Origin: an uncultured Bacilli bacterium | GTDB taxonomy: Bacteria > Bacillota_I > Bacilli_A > RFN20 > DUOF01 | NCBI GenBank assembly: GCA_944363575.1 | Contig: CALVUJ010000024.1 | Coordinates: 208,107-259,823, forward strand | DNA: 51,717 nucleotides | Direction: 5' to 3' | Part shown: positions 26,815 through 35,251 of the stretch, in pieces | Position numbering within the stretch: the stretch's first letter is position 1 | Layout of the letters: each line of letters starts with the position of its first letter | Notes under the pieces: model-generated | The model's input: the letters and a program-made list of their open reading frames with translations, nothing else | The model's database searches: none | Told to the model about the DNA's origin: nothing | Translations under genes and position numbers: made by a program

Positions 26815-27426
26815 ATGCAAAGAACTTTTATAGACGCCTTAAAAAGCAATCCCAACTACTCAAAATCATTAAAACAATTAAAATTTAAAAAAGGACAAAT
26901 TATTACTAATTACATTAATAATCGTTTTAATTTATGTATTATTGAAAAAGGAACTGCAGATTTAATGAGACATGATTATAATGGAAATAAAATAATTATT
27001 GATAGATATTATGAAAATGAATTATTTGGCGAAGTATTTTATAAAATCACTACTAATAATGAATTATTTGTTATCGCTAAAGAAGAAACGGTTATCTATG
27101 AACTAGACTACAAATTACTTCAGCAACTAAACAACTATGAAGACATTAACAAAATGCTAAACGACTTACTCTTACAAAAAATAATTAATTTAAACACTAA
27201 ACTAGAACTCATCTCCAAAACAACTACTAGAGATAAACTACTAGAATATTTCTCTAACCTATCAAGAAAAAATTACAATAGTAAAAAAATAAAGTTACCC
27301 TTCTCCTACACTGACCTTGCGGCTTACCTATCAATTAATCGTAGCTCTATGATGAGAGAAATAACCAGTTTAATTGAAGAAGGCTTTATTGAAAAAGATG
27401 GAAAAAGCATAACTTTATTTTATTAA
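26815..27426 (+). CDS. Crp/Fnr-family transcriptional regulator
   Basis: A 203-residue protein with an N-terminal cyclic-nucleotide-binding-like beta roll (about residues 20-110, 'IIEKGTADLMRHDYNGNKIII' and 'ENELFGEVF') and a C-terminal HTH_Crp domain with 'FSYTDLAAYLSINRSSMMREITSLIEEGFIE'. It has only one cysteine, so it cannot carry an Fnr-type Fe-S cluster, and the cAMP-contact Arg of Crp is not seen; the signal is unknown. It is divergent from nrdD and likely binds the palindrome between them. It ends exactly where the RNase J-like gene ends on the other strand. Confidence 0.88.
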   Translation: MQRTFIDALKSNPNYSKSLKQLKFKKGQIITNYINNRFNLCIIEKGTADLMRHDYNGNKIIIDRYYENELFGEVFYKITTNNELFVIAKEETVIYELDYKLLQQLNNYEDINKMLNDLLLQKIINLNTKLELISKTTTRDKLLEYFSNLSRKNYNSKKIKLPFSYTDLAAYLSINRSSMMREITSLIEEGFIEKDGKSITLFY

Positions 27427-29100
27427 TTAAATTTCTACAACCATGGAAAGAACCATTGGATCTTTACCAGTTTCTTTTTTCACATATTTTGAAATCTTAT
27501 CTCTAATAAGCACTCTTTTTTCATTAATATCTAATTTATCATTACTAAACGTTTCTTTAACCGTTACCACATAAAGATCCGCTACATCCTTAACTAAATG
27601 ATCAGACTCTTTAATAAAAACTAATCCCCTTGTTTGAACATCAGGACCTGCTATAATCTCTTTTGTCTTAGAATCAAGTGTAATACCTAAAATAATTACC
27701 CCATCATCAGCTAACTTATTACGATCGTTAATAACTACACTACCAGCATCAAAAATACCTAACCCATCAACCATTAACTCACCAACTTGGACCATCTCTT
27801 CACCTGCTACAAACTTTTCATCAACAAACTTAGCCACCATACCATTATCAAAAACAAAAATATTACTATGATTTAACCCAATTTGCATATTATTAGCTAA
27901 CGTAGCATTAGCAATTAAATCTTTATAATATCCTTTCACAGGTAAATAAAATTTAGGTTGAAGTAAACTAATAATTGTTTTAATATCTTCTTCTTGAGCA
28001 TGCATACTAGAAATCTTTTTACTACTAATATTAACAATTTTAGCCCCTGTTCTATATAACAAATCTAAAACATTTACTGCAATAACTTCTACCCCAGGAA
28101 CAGAAGGAGCAGCCATAATAACTAAATCGTTCTCCCCTAATAACAAACCTTTTTCTTCATACAATTCTTCATTAGCAATTCTTTCAAGCATTCTAAATAA
28201 TCTCTCACCATTACTAGTAATAATCACTAAAATATCGCTTTGATCTTCCTTCTTTAAATCATCTAATGTTCCCCTATTTCTTTCAGGAATATCAAGAAAA
28301 CCTTCAATATTAAAATTATTCATCAAATTTTCCATATCCTTACTAAAAATAACGATCTTCTTATTATTTTTAACACCTAAATTAATAACCTCTTGCAAAC
28401 CAAACAAATTCTGATTATAAAGAGCAATCACAATTCTCCCCTTAAATTCCTCAAATGGCCTTTTAATTAAAGGAGTTAACTTATGATTAGGAGAAGCATA
28501 ATCAGGTTTATAACTCGCTACTGACTCATTCATTAAACACAAAACTTTATTTTCAGCAATCTTTGCTAAAGCTTTTAAATCCGTCCTAAACTTCTTAAAA
28601 GCCCCACAATCAACGATATAATCACCAGTATACACAACATACCCTTGACTAGTACTAATAGCTACCCCCATCGATTGAGCAACCGAATGCGTCGTAGAAA
28701 AAAACTTGAAAAGCCTGCCCGCAATCATCACATCACTCGTAGTATCTACAATATGAAAATCTAACTTTAAATTCTGACGATACCTTCTAGCCGTATCCTT
28801 AATCATTTCACTTGTAACTTTACTACAATAAATAGGTGCAGGAACATCCTTACACACATAGGTAATAGAACCCATACAATCATCATGCCCATGTGAAACG
28901 ATATAAGCCTTAACTCTCTCCTTATTTTTAATTAAATAAGTATAATCAGGAATAATAATATCAATTCCTGGCATACTACTTTCTGGATATTTCATACCGG
29001 CTTCTAAAACAAAAATATCATTGTTAATCTCTACAACATACATATTTTTACCATTTTCGTCTAGACCACCTAATGCAAATATCCTAACGATATCTGACAT
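27427..29100 (-). CDS. Ribonuclease J2-like metallo-beta-lactamase/beta-CASP protein
   Basis: Full RNase J architecture over 557 residues: metallo-beta-lactamase halves, beta-CASP insert and C-terminal domain. The metal-binding motif is HGHDDC (residues 70-75) where active RNase J1 has HGHEDH, so the last His is Cys. The later PVHGEYR motif reads PVKGYYK, so His389 is Lys. The SDSTNAE motif is also altered (NESVASY). Other ligands (His70, His72, Asp74, His138, Asp160, His367) remain. Loss of these two histidines also marks B. subtilis RNase J2, the weak partner of J1. It is therefore probably a J2-like subunit in RNA turnover. Confidence 0.85.
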   Translation of the reverse strand: MSDIVRIFALGGLDENGKNMYVVEINNDIFVLEAGMKYPESSMPGIDIIIPDYTYLIKNKERVKAYIVSHGHDDCMGSITYVCKDVPAPIYCSKVTSEMIKDTARRYRQNLKLDFHIVDTTSDVMIAGRLFKFFSTTHSVAQSMGVAISTSQGYVVYTGDYIVDCGAFKKFRTDLKALAKIAENKVLCLMNESVASYKPDYASPNHKLTPLIKRPFEEFKGRIVIALYNQNLFGLQEVINLGVKNNKKIVIFSKDMENLMNNFNIEGFLDIPERNRGTLDDLKKEDQSDILVIITSNGERLFRMLERIANEELYEEKGLLLGENDLVIMAAPSVPGVEVIAVNVLDLLYRTGAKIVNISSKKISSMHAQEEDIKTIISLLQPKFYLPVKGYYKDLIANATLANNMQIGLNHSNIFVFDNGMVAKFVDEKFVAGEEMVQVGELMVDGLGIFDAGSVVINDRNKLADDGVIILGITLDSKTKEIIAGPDVQTRGLVFIKESDHLVKDVADLYVVTVKETFSNDKLDINEKRVLIRDKISKYVKKETGKDPMVLSMVVEI

Positions 29101-29143
29101 ACATTATTTCCTCCATTCAACAAAAACGTTTTCAACTTGAGTA

Positions 29144-29172
29144 ATTATAATTAAAAAGTTCACTATATGCAA
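29144..29172 (-). promoter_or_regulatory. Sigma-A promoter of the RNase J2-like gene
   Basis: Minus strand: -35 TTGCAT (29172-29167), 17-bp spacer, -10 TATAAT (29149-29144), about 45 bases from the start codon. Confidence 0.75.
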
Positions 29173-29204
29173 GATAAATCTATCTTTTTATAAAAATTTA
29201 TAAT

Positions 29205-30497
29205 TTACACTCTACTCTTACTTTTCCTACTAACAGATAACTTTTCAAAATATCGCTGATATTTATCATCAAATTTCACATGCAACAAATCATCCAAATC
29301 TTTCCTAGTATCACTACTATATATACCCTGCTTACATCTTTTCTTAATCGTCTCTAAATCACCCTTAAAACTAAAAATTCTACACTTAATCAAATCATAA
29401 TAAATCTTTCTATCTTCCAAACTACATGCTCCATCCATATCACTAACTAATCTATCAATATCCTTCATTTTAAACTCACCATTATCCAAATAAGAAGCAT
29501 ACATAAGTATCGGATATTCCTCACTAATTATCTTTTTAAATCTCTTCATATCCTTTTTCTTTAAAACATTCATATTCTTTTCAAACAAACAATTCAAATC
29601 ACAACGATCTTCACCATAACCCCTTTTCAAAGAAGAAAAATATTGAGAATCATATAACACCCCACGAACATATTCTCTAAAATTCTTTTTTGAAATTTCT
29701 TTTAACATAACTCCTGTCTTAATTCTAGATTTTACTTCAGCATCAAACTCAAAACTAAGTGCATAATAATTACTTTTACTATAACTATCATGAAACAAAC
29801 TAACTAAAACATCATCTTGAATATATTCTAAAACTTGTAAATCTTCATCAACACAAAAATTTTTCATCTTAACTATTTGAACAATATGCTCTATCTCATG
29901 ATTAATAGCTTGTAAGATTTCATCCGCAAAAAGTTCTTTATCAGAAATATATAAATTCAAAATATTATCATCTCGATTATATGAAGCAATACTATCCGAA
30001 TTAATATCATACTTAAATAAATTAATTTTATAATTATCACCAAGCATTCGTAACTGCTTAGAAGTATATACTTGAAAAGCAAGCATTTCCAACAAATCCA
30101 TTTCATGCCTCAAAAGATTATTATTACTCATACTTACTAAAACATCTTCCACACTTCTACAACCTTTATACTTACCCCTTAATGCCTTCAACAATTTTTG
30201 CTCGATATCATCACTATAATCACCACAACAATAACCATCATCATCTTTTAAACACAATCTATAAAGTTCTTCATTCTCATCTCTTTGAATATAAGAAAAT
30301 AAATCAATCAAATTATGCAACTCTAAACACGATAATGGAAAACGAACCCAAAACAAATCTTCAACAATATCTTTATCCAAATACGTATTATTAAAATAAT
30401 TGATAACTTTTCTTTTCTTATTTCTACTTAAATTAGAAAAACCGCCACTTATCTCTTTCCTAGTTAAAATACTTTCAATACCTTCATAACTACTCAC
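29205..30497 (-). CDS. Uncharacterised protein with HExxH metallopeptidase motif
   Basis: A 430-residue soluble protein that I do not recognise. There is no signal peptide or membrane helix. A zinc-protease-like H200-E-I-E-H204 lies in 'AINHEIEHIVQ', and Glu250 or Glu254 in 'SFEFDAEVKSR', about 50 residues later, could be the third ligand, as in gluzincins. The rest is Lys/Asp/Ser-rich and mostly helical by composition. The start is a GTG with AAGGTG five bases upstream, 17 bases after the desulfoferrodoxin stop, so it belongs to the methyltransferase-desulfoferrodoxin operon. The substrate is unknown; a role in oxidative-stress protein turnover would be speculation. Confidence 0.65.
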   Translation of the reverse strand: MSSYEGIESILTRKEISGGFSNLSRNKKRKVINYFNNTYLDKDIVEDLFWVRFPLSCLELHNLIDLFSYIQRDENEELYRLCLKDDDGYCCGDYSDDIEQKLLKALRGKYKGCRSVEDVLVSMSNNNLLRHEMDLLEMLAFQVYTSKQLRMLGDNYKINLFKYDINSDSIASYNRDDNILNLYISDKELFADEILQAINHEIEHIVQIVKMKNFCVDEDLQVLEYIQDDVLVSLFHDSYSKSNYYALSFEFDAEVKSRIKTGVMLKEISKKNFREYVRGVLYDSQYFSSLKRGYGEDRCDLNCLFEKNMNVLKKKDMKRFKKIISEEYPILMYASYLDNGEFKMKDIDRLVSDMDGACSLEDRKIYYDLIKCRIFSFKGDLETIKKRCKQGIYSSDTRKDLDDLLHVKFDDKYQRYFEKLSVSRKSKSRV

Positions 30498-30514
30498 ATA
30501 ATCACCTTACTACA

Positions 30515-30895
30515 TTATTCAACAATTGTCTTCCACAAACCGTGCAAATTACAATAAGCAAAAATAGCTACAGGTTCATCATCATCAAAAACAAAACTAA
30601 CAACAGGCTCTTTACCAACCTCTAAACCCTTTCTTTGTCCGCCTTTTTTTGTTTGAACATAAACCCAAGCAATATTATGACTCTCCTCCATAGGATGAAT
30701 AGCACTACCTACAGTTACCTTCAAAACATTATTATCCCACTCATAAACAGGTAAATGTTTCTCACTTGAAGCATCAACTGTATTAGCCTTTAACTCTTCC
30801 ATAACTTCCCCGCAACAAATCATCGGAACCTTCCCATCAATCATCCCTACTAAATTACCACAATTACGACAAACATAAAATTTTTGATCTCTCAT
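30515..30895 (-). CDS. Desulfoferrodoxin / superoxide reductase
   Basis: It reduces superoxide to peroxide in anaerobes. The N-terminal desulforedoxin-type iron site is present as Cys9, Cys12, Cys27 and Cys28 (CRNC, CC). The catalytic iron site has His47 (EKHLP), His67, His73, Cys115 and His118 (AYCNLHGLW). At 126 residues it is a full two-iron (class I) form. It lies 12 bases after the methyltransferase gene. Confidence 0.96.
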   Translation of the reverse strand: MRDQKFYVCRNCGNLVGMIDGKVPMICCGEVMEELKANTVDASSEKHLPVYEWDNNVLKVTVGSAIHPMEESHNIAWVYVQTKKGGQRKGLEVGKEPVVSFVFDDDEPVAIFAYCNLHGLWKTIVE

Positions 30896-30907
30896 TTTAT
30901 TTCCCCC

Positions 30908-31573
30908 TTACATTAAATAGAGATTATCTTTTAATTTATCATCACTAAAACTACCTCTTTTATCAACTTTCTTCAAAAGCACACAATAACAAGGCATATT
31001 ATTCCCACTAGGAAACACTTCACTAACATGTTTAATACTAATAACCTCAAAATCTTCAAACAACCATTCAAAATCACTCTCTATAACATTATAAAACACA
31101 TTACCATTATACAACTCATCATCTAAATCCATATCCGAAACCGTACTAATAATATTAAAATAAACTTCACCATTCACCTTCAAAACCCTATACATCTCTT
31201 TAATAATCTCTAAAATACCACTTTTATCACTATTAGAAAGAACACCCATCGCAAGCACACAATCAATGCTTTCATTACCATAAGGAATATTATTAACATT
31301 CCCAACACACACCTTAACATTCAAGCCTTCATTAAAAGCTTTTTCCTTCACAACATCTACAACATAACTAGATCTATCAAAAGCAAAAACATTAAAACCC
31401 TGCTCAGCCATAAACAAAGAATGCCTACCTAATCCACACCCTAAATCTAAAAAAGTTTTAAAACCTGCTTTTTTCCATCTATAACTCAAATAATGTATCA
31501 TAAAATCAGGAGTATTCCAATACTCATCATCCTTAGATAATAATTCCCACTTCCATCCTTTAGATATAACCAT
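30908..31573 (-). CDS. Class I SAM-dependent methyltransferase
   Basis: A Rossmann-fold methyltransferase with motif I FLDLGCGLGRHSLFMAEQG near residue 40, the acidic end of strand 2 in 'VFAFDRS', 'VNNIPYGNESIDCVLAMGVL' (motifs post I and II), and 'EMYRVLKVNGEVYF'. The substrate cannot be told; the closest general type is Methyltransf_11/25. The ATG at 31573 is chosen because AGAGGG lies six bases upstream. It is the first gene of a three-gene operon with desulfoferrodoxin and the HExxH protein. Confidence 0.88.
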   Translation of the reverse strand: MVISKGWKWELLSKDDEYWNTPDFMIHYLSYRWKKAGFKTFLDLGCGLGRHSLFMAEQGFNVFAFDRSSYVVDVVKEKAFNEGLNVKVCVGNVNNIPYGNESIDCVLAMGVLSNSDKSGILEIIKEMYRVLKVNGEVYFNIISTVSDMDLDDELYNGNVFYNVIESDFEWLFEDFEVISIKHVSEVFPSGNNMPCYCVLLKKVDKRGSFSDDKLKDNLYLM

Positions 31574-31698
31574 TTGCATCCCTCTTTTTATATATACCCC
31601 TACTAATATAACATTACTAACCCCTTTTTAAAAGAAAATAAAAAATTTTTTCCTTAAAAACATTCACTAAAAGGCAAAAATAAACCATATGTTAACAA

Positions 31699-32544
31699 TT
31701 ACCAAAACAATAACCCAGCTAAACCACCAAACATCAAAAACAAAAGAAACAATTTCTTTAAAAATTTCTTCTCCTTCAAGAAAACACACCCTAACACAAC
31801 CCCAATAAAAACAGATAACTTACGCACTATTGATACCATTGATAAAGATGCATTATCATAACTAATAGCTACATAATAAAACAAATCTGCTAAAAAAATA
31901 CTAACTCCAATACCTATAACCCATACACTTTTCTTATAATTAAAAAACTTAATTTTCTTATTTTTAATAATATTAAGAATAAAATAAATAACCATTAAAA
32001 AAAAGAAAAACCAAAACATAACACCATTATACCCTACATCATCAATCAAAAACTTATCAATAATCGCACATACAGAAGAAAGAAAAGCTGCTAAAACAAG
32101 CAAAAGCAAATACCTATAATCCCTATTTTCACCTCCTTTTTCACACAATCTTGATAGCAAAAATAACCCAAGCAAAATAACTAACATTCCCCCAATCTGT
32201 TCAACACCTATCTTCTCTTTCAAAACAATACTCGCTAAAATAGTTGTGCCCACAGACCCTAACAAAGAAAAAGGAACAACAATCCCTAGATCTAATTTAC
32301 TCATTGCCTTCATCGTTAAAAACCAACTAAAACTAATAACAAAAGACTTTAACAAAATAAATAAAACTGACTTAAAATCAACCAAAAAAGCCTCCCTAAC
32401 AAAAACAAAACTACAAATAAAAGCCACTAGAGCATAAAAAAACAAAACTCCATATATATCATTATCTTTCAAACTAATTTTCTTAAGCAAATCATATAAA
32501 GCTAAAAAAACAGCACTAATAACTGTAAAAACAAGATAAATCAT
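31699..32544 (-). CDS. EamA-type drug/metabolite transporter
   Basis: A 281-residue protein with ten membrane helices in two repeated halves of five, as in the DMT superfamily. The end of each first half-like segment has the typical 'VVPFSLLGSVGTTILASIVLKEKIGVEQIGGMLVILLGLFLL' type pattern, and the second copy is 'ASLSMVSIVRKLSVFIGVVLGCVFLKEK'. It probably exports metabolites; the substrate is unknown. It is monocistronic as far as can be seen. Confidence 0.88.
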   Translation of the reverse strand: MIYLVFTVISAVFLALYDLLKKISLKDNDIYGVLFFYALVAFICSFVFVREAFLVDFKSVLFILLKSFVISFSWFLTMKAMSKLDLGIVVPFSLLGSVGTTILASIVLKEKIGVEQIGGMLVILLGLFLLSRLCEKGGENRDYRYLLLLVLAAFLSSVCAIIDKFLIDDVGYNGVMFWFFFFLMVIYFILNIIKNKKIKFFNYKKSVWVIGIGVSIFLADLFYYVAISYDNASLSMVSIVRKLSVFIGVVLGCVFLKEKKFLKKLFLLFLMFGGLAGLLFW

Positions 32545-32705
32545 TATCTTCTCTCCTTATAATTATTATCCATTCTTTTAACAAAAATATGCTTTTCTAA
32601 TTATTAAAATATCCCATTATAAACTCTTTTCTTGATATAAATCAATCACATACCATACTCAATTCATAAGAAAAACCCACAATATAAAAGCAAAAACATT
32701 ACCTT

Positions 32706-33536
32706 TTAACCAATTTTTCTCAATAATGCCCATGTTTTACTTCCTACAACCCCATCACTAACTAAATCATTATCTTTTTGAAAACTTTTAACAGCATTCT
32801 CTACACCTGCTCCAAAAACCCCATCAATATTCCCTACATTATATAATTTTGATAATAGTTTTGCTTGTAAATACTTAACATTATCACCACGACTACCTAA
32901 CCTCAACACTGGATATTCTCTACTAGTAGGTTTACTATAACTAACATTTAAATAATCACACACCCCATGACAACACTCTTCTCCAACTTCCTTCTGAAAA
33001 TCAGGATCCATCATTAACTTTGCTTCTCTTAAATTAGTCATAAAGCCTGCTTCTAGTAAAACAGATGGACACGTTACCGCTCTTAACATATAAAAATTCG
33101 CCGTCTTCAAACCCCTATTATTTTGCTTTGTTCCTTCTTTTAAGTGGTTTAAAATATTGTTAGCTAAATCTTTACTCTCGTTTGGATATGGATTAATTAA
33201 AGAATAATACACTTCATACCCACTAGCACTAGAAAACTCCTCATCACTAGAAGTAGCGTTATATGCAAAAGTTAATAATAATGTTGGATTGCTAGAGTTA
33301 ACAATTTGTGCCCTAGCTGTTAAAGATAAATCTTGGTTGCCTGGCTTAACATCAAGTGTCCTAAACCCCTGCCTAGCACACGCTTCTAAAAAATATCTCT
33401 TTGCCTCTTTATTAAATTCATTTTCATAAAAACTCCTACCAACATTAGGCATAACAGGAGTTCTCTTACCTATCGTTGGTTGAGGCTCTAACCCATGTTC
33501 ATCATTGCCCGCTATTAAATAATCACTATTAGCCAT
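32706..33536 (-). CDS. N-acetylmuramoyl-L-alanine amidase-like protein with peptidoglycan-binding domain (zinc site altered)
   Basis: The first 195 residues follow the Amidase_3 fold: a start strand 'DYLIAGNDEHGLEP', 'LSLTARAQIVNSSNP', 'SGYEVYYS', 'NRGLKTANFYMLRAVTCPSVLLEAGFMTN'. The last 70 residues are a PG_binding_1 domain (LRLGSRGDNVKYLQAKL ... GIDGVFG-like ... VVGSKTWALL). The motif SxHxNA that normally gives the third zinc His reads TFAYNA, so that His is replaced by Ala. The catalytic Glu (LLEAGF) is kept. It may bind rather than cut the wall. There is no signal peptide, so it may act in the mother cell or be released by lysis. Confidence 0.82.
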   Translation of the reverse strand: MANSDYLIAGNDEHGLEPQPTIGKRTPVMPNVGRSFYENEFNKEAKRYFLEACARQGFRTLDVKPGNQDLSLTARAQIVNSSNPTLLLTFAYNATSSDEEFSSASGYEVYYSLINPYPNESKDLANNILNHLKEGTKQNNRGLKTANFYMLRAVTCPSVLLEAGFMTNLREAKLMMDPDFQKEVGEECCHGVCDYLNVSYSKPTSREYPVLRLGSRGDNVKYLQAKLLSKLYNVGNIDGVFGAGVENAVKSFQKDNDLVSDGVVGSKTWALLRKIG

Positions 33537-33573
33537 TTATACATCACATCCTAATATAGAATATGAAAGCAAT

Positions 33574-33612
33574 AAAAAAAAGTCCCTATTATTTATAGGA
33601 ACTATTTTTTTA
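33574..33612. terminator. Bidirectional-type terminator hairpin
   Basis: AGTCCCTAT and ATAGGAACT pair over 9 bp with one mismatch or wobble, with A8 on one side and T7 on the other, so it could work on both strands. No plus-strand gene ends here. Confidence 0.6.
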
Positions 33613-33815
33613 CTTAATCAAAATAATCATTAGGACTTTCTACTAGTAACTACTAATCTATACTACATTTGTTTCATACCCTAAAAAGAAACTTTTGAAG
33701 GCCTCTTCATATAACAATGTATCTTCTTATCACCCAAAAAAACATTTTCTCTTCTTGCCTTGATATATGAAGATTAAATATATGTTACAGTTAACATTAC
33801 AAGTATTATTACTAA

Positions 33816-33845
33816 AGAAAAACACTACATCTATTTAATGCAGTG
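33816..33845 (-). terminator. Terminator of the repeat-protein gene
   Basis: On the minus strand CACTGCAT pairs with ATGTAGTG (one G-U pair) around a 7-base loop and is followed by T5CTTT. It lies about 100 bases past the stop. Confidence 0.7.
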
Positions 33846-33941
33846 CTTATTTTCGTAGGACATAACTTTTCTATTAATAAATCAAATCATTTATTCATGA
33901 ATTATTAAACTCAACTAATGTCAAATTACCACCTCAAATTA

Positions 33942-35054
33942 TTAGCAACTATTTCTTATATTTTTTTTCTTATTACATTCTTCTAACAAATCTTTTTTAT
34001 TTTCGTTTATTTCTTTATATATTTTTTGTAGTTTTTTATCAAATTTTTCTTGAATTTTATCAGGAACATCATCAATATAACCATGTTTTTTACATACTTG
34101 ATCATAATGTTGCATTAATTTAGTTTTTACAATATTTAATAAATTATTTCTAAGAGAATAATTAAGAATAACATTTGCTGGTAAATCTTCTTTATTTATT
34201 TTACCTGCACCAAACAGTATTAGAGCATCTAAACTTTCTTTTGAAATTTTACTTATTTCCCCAGGAATAACTCGTCTTTGTTCTTCTGTTAAATCCCCCA
34301 AGTTTCCACCATTTGCTACACGATGATTAATAAGCTCCTGTGTAATCGCTCGCCTTTGTGCTTTTGTTAAATACCCTAAGTATCCACCATTTGCTACATA
34401 CTGATTAATAAGCTCTTGTGGAATAGCTTGTATTTGTGATTTTGTTAAACGCCCCAAGTCTCCACCTTTTGCTATATATTGATTAATAAACCCTTGCGGA
34501 ATCGCTTGTATTTGTTCTTTTGTTAAATATCCCAAGTCCCCACCATTTACTGCACGTTGATTTATTATCTTTTGTGGAATAACTTGTCTTTGTTCTTTTG
34601 TTAAATACCCTAAGTACCCGCCATTTACTACATACTGATTAATAAACACTTGTGGAATAGCCTGTATTTGTTTGTCTGTTAAACCCCACAATTCCCCGCC
34701 ATTTGCTACACGTTGATTGATAAACTCTTGTGGAATCACTTGTATTTGTTCTTTTGCTAAATCTCCCAAGTAACCTCCTTTTGCTACATATTGATTAATA
34801 AGCTCTTGTGAAATCTCTTGCATTTGTGCTTCTGTTAAATACCCTAAGTACCCACCATTTGCTACATACTGATTAATAATCTCTTGTGGAATCGCTTGTC
34901 TTTGTTCTTTTGTTAAACGAATCAAGTTCCCACCATTTGCTACATATTGATTAATAATCTCTTGTGGAATCCCTTGTTTTTGTTTTTCTGTTAAATACGT
35001 TAAGTCCCCACCATTTGCTACATATTGATTAATATCTTCCTGCGTTATTCTCAT
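33942..35054 (-). CDS. Protein of ten 26-residue tandem repeats (unknown function)
   Basis: A 370-residue protein. Residues 8-267 are ten consecutive units of exactly 26 residues with the pattern INQYVANGGxLxxLTxxQ, then a short xxIPQEx. The scaffold (I-N-Q, V-A-N-G-G, L..LT, Q, I-P) is nearly constant; the residues after GG and between the two Leu vary (D/N/Y/E, T/I/G/W, Y/R/D/G). The last 100 residues are non-repetitive and Lys-rich. There is no signal peptide or membrane helix. The repeat looks like a short helical solenoid unit suited to protein binding, but I do not recognise the family. The ATG at 35054 has AAGGAG upstream. It is apparently monocistronic. Confidence 0.85.
   Translation of the reverse strand: MRITQEDINQYVANGGDLTYLTEKQKQGIPQEIINQYVANGGNLIRLTKEQRQAIPQEIINQYVANGGYLGYLTEAQMQEISQELINQYVAKGGYLGDLAKEQIQVIPQEFINQRVANGGELWGLTDKQIQAIPQVFINQYVVNGGYLGYLTKEQRQVIPQKIINQRAVNGGDLGYLTKEQIQAIPQGFINQYIAKGGDLGRLTKSQIQAIPQELINQYVANGGYLGYLTKAQRRAITQELINHRVANGGNLGDLTEEQRRVIPGEISKISKESLDALILFGAGKINKEDLPANVILNYSLRNNLLNIVKTKLMQHYDQVCKKHGYIDDVPDKIQEKFDKKLQKIYKEINENKKDLLEECNKKKNIRNSC
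34254..35033 (-). repeat. Ten tandem 78-bp repeats inside the coding region
   Basis: The units keep exact length and reading frame, and neighbouring copies are very alike at the DNA level (for example the 'ccaccatttgctacatattg' block recurs). This suggests recent expansion or gene conversion between units. Confidence 0.9.
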
Positions 35055-35251
35055 AAAGTATCTCCTTCTTATCAAAAGTATTGTAATATTATGATATCAT
35101 ATCTATTTTTAAAATCAAGATAAAAAAAGGCATGGAAATTCATGACTATTTATTAATTGTAAAGTAAACATAACATTAAAAATATGTATTGTTAAAAGTT
35201 CAATATACTATTAATTACTTTAGTTACTAATTTTTTGTTTTTTTATATTTA

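Larger units (their letters stand above)
33537..33941. other. Gene-free stretch between amidase and repeat-protein genes
   Basis: It holds two hairpins that look like terminators (33574-33612 and 33816-33845) and about 200 bases between them in which I see no frame, promoter pair or RNA structure worth naming. Confidence 0.4.

Noticed and set aside
34254-35033. CRISPR array or phage tail repeat
   Set aside because: The 78-bp units are in frame with a well-formed gene with SD and terminator, there are no unique spacers, and no cas or phage genes are near.
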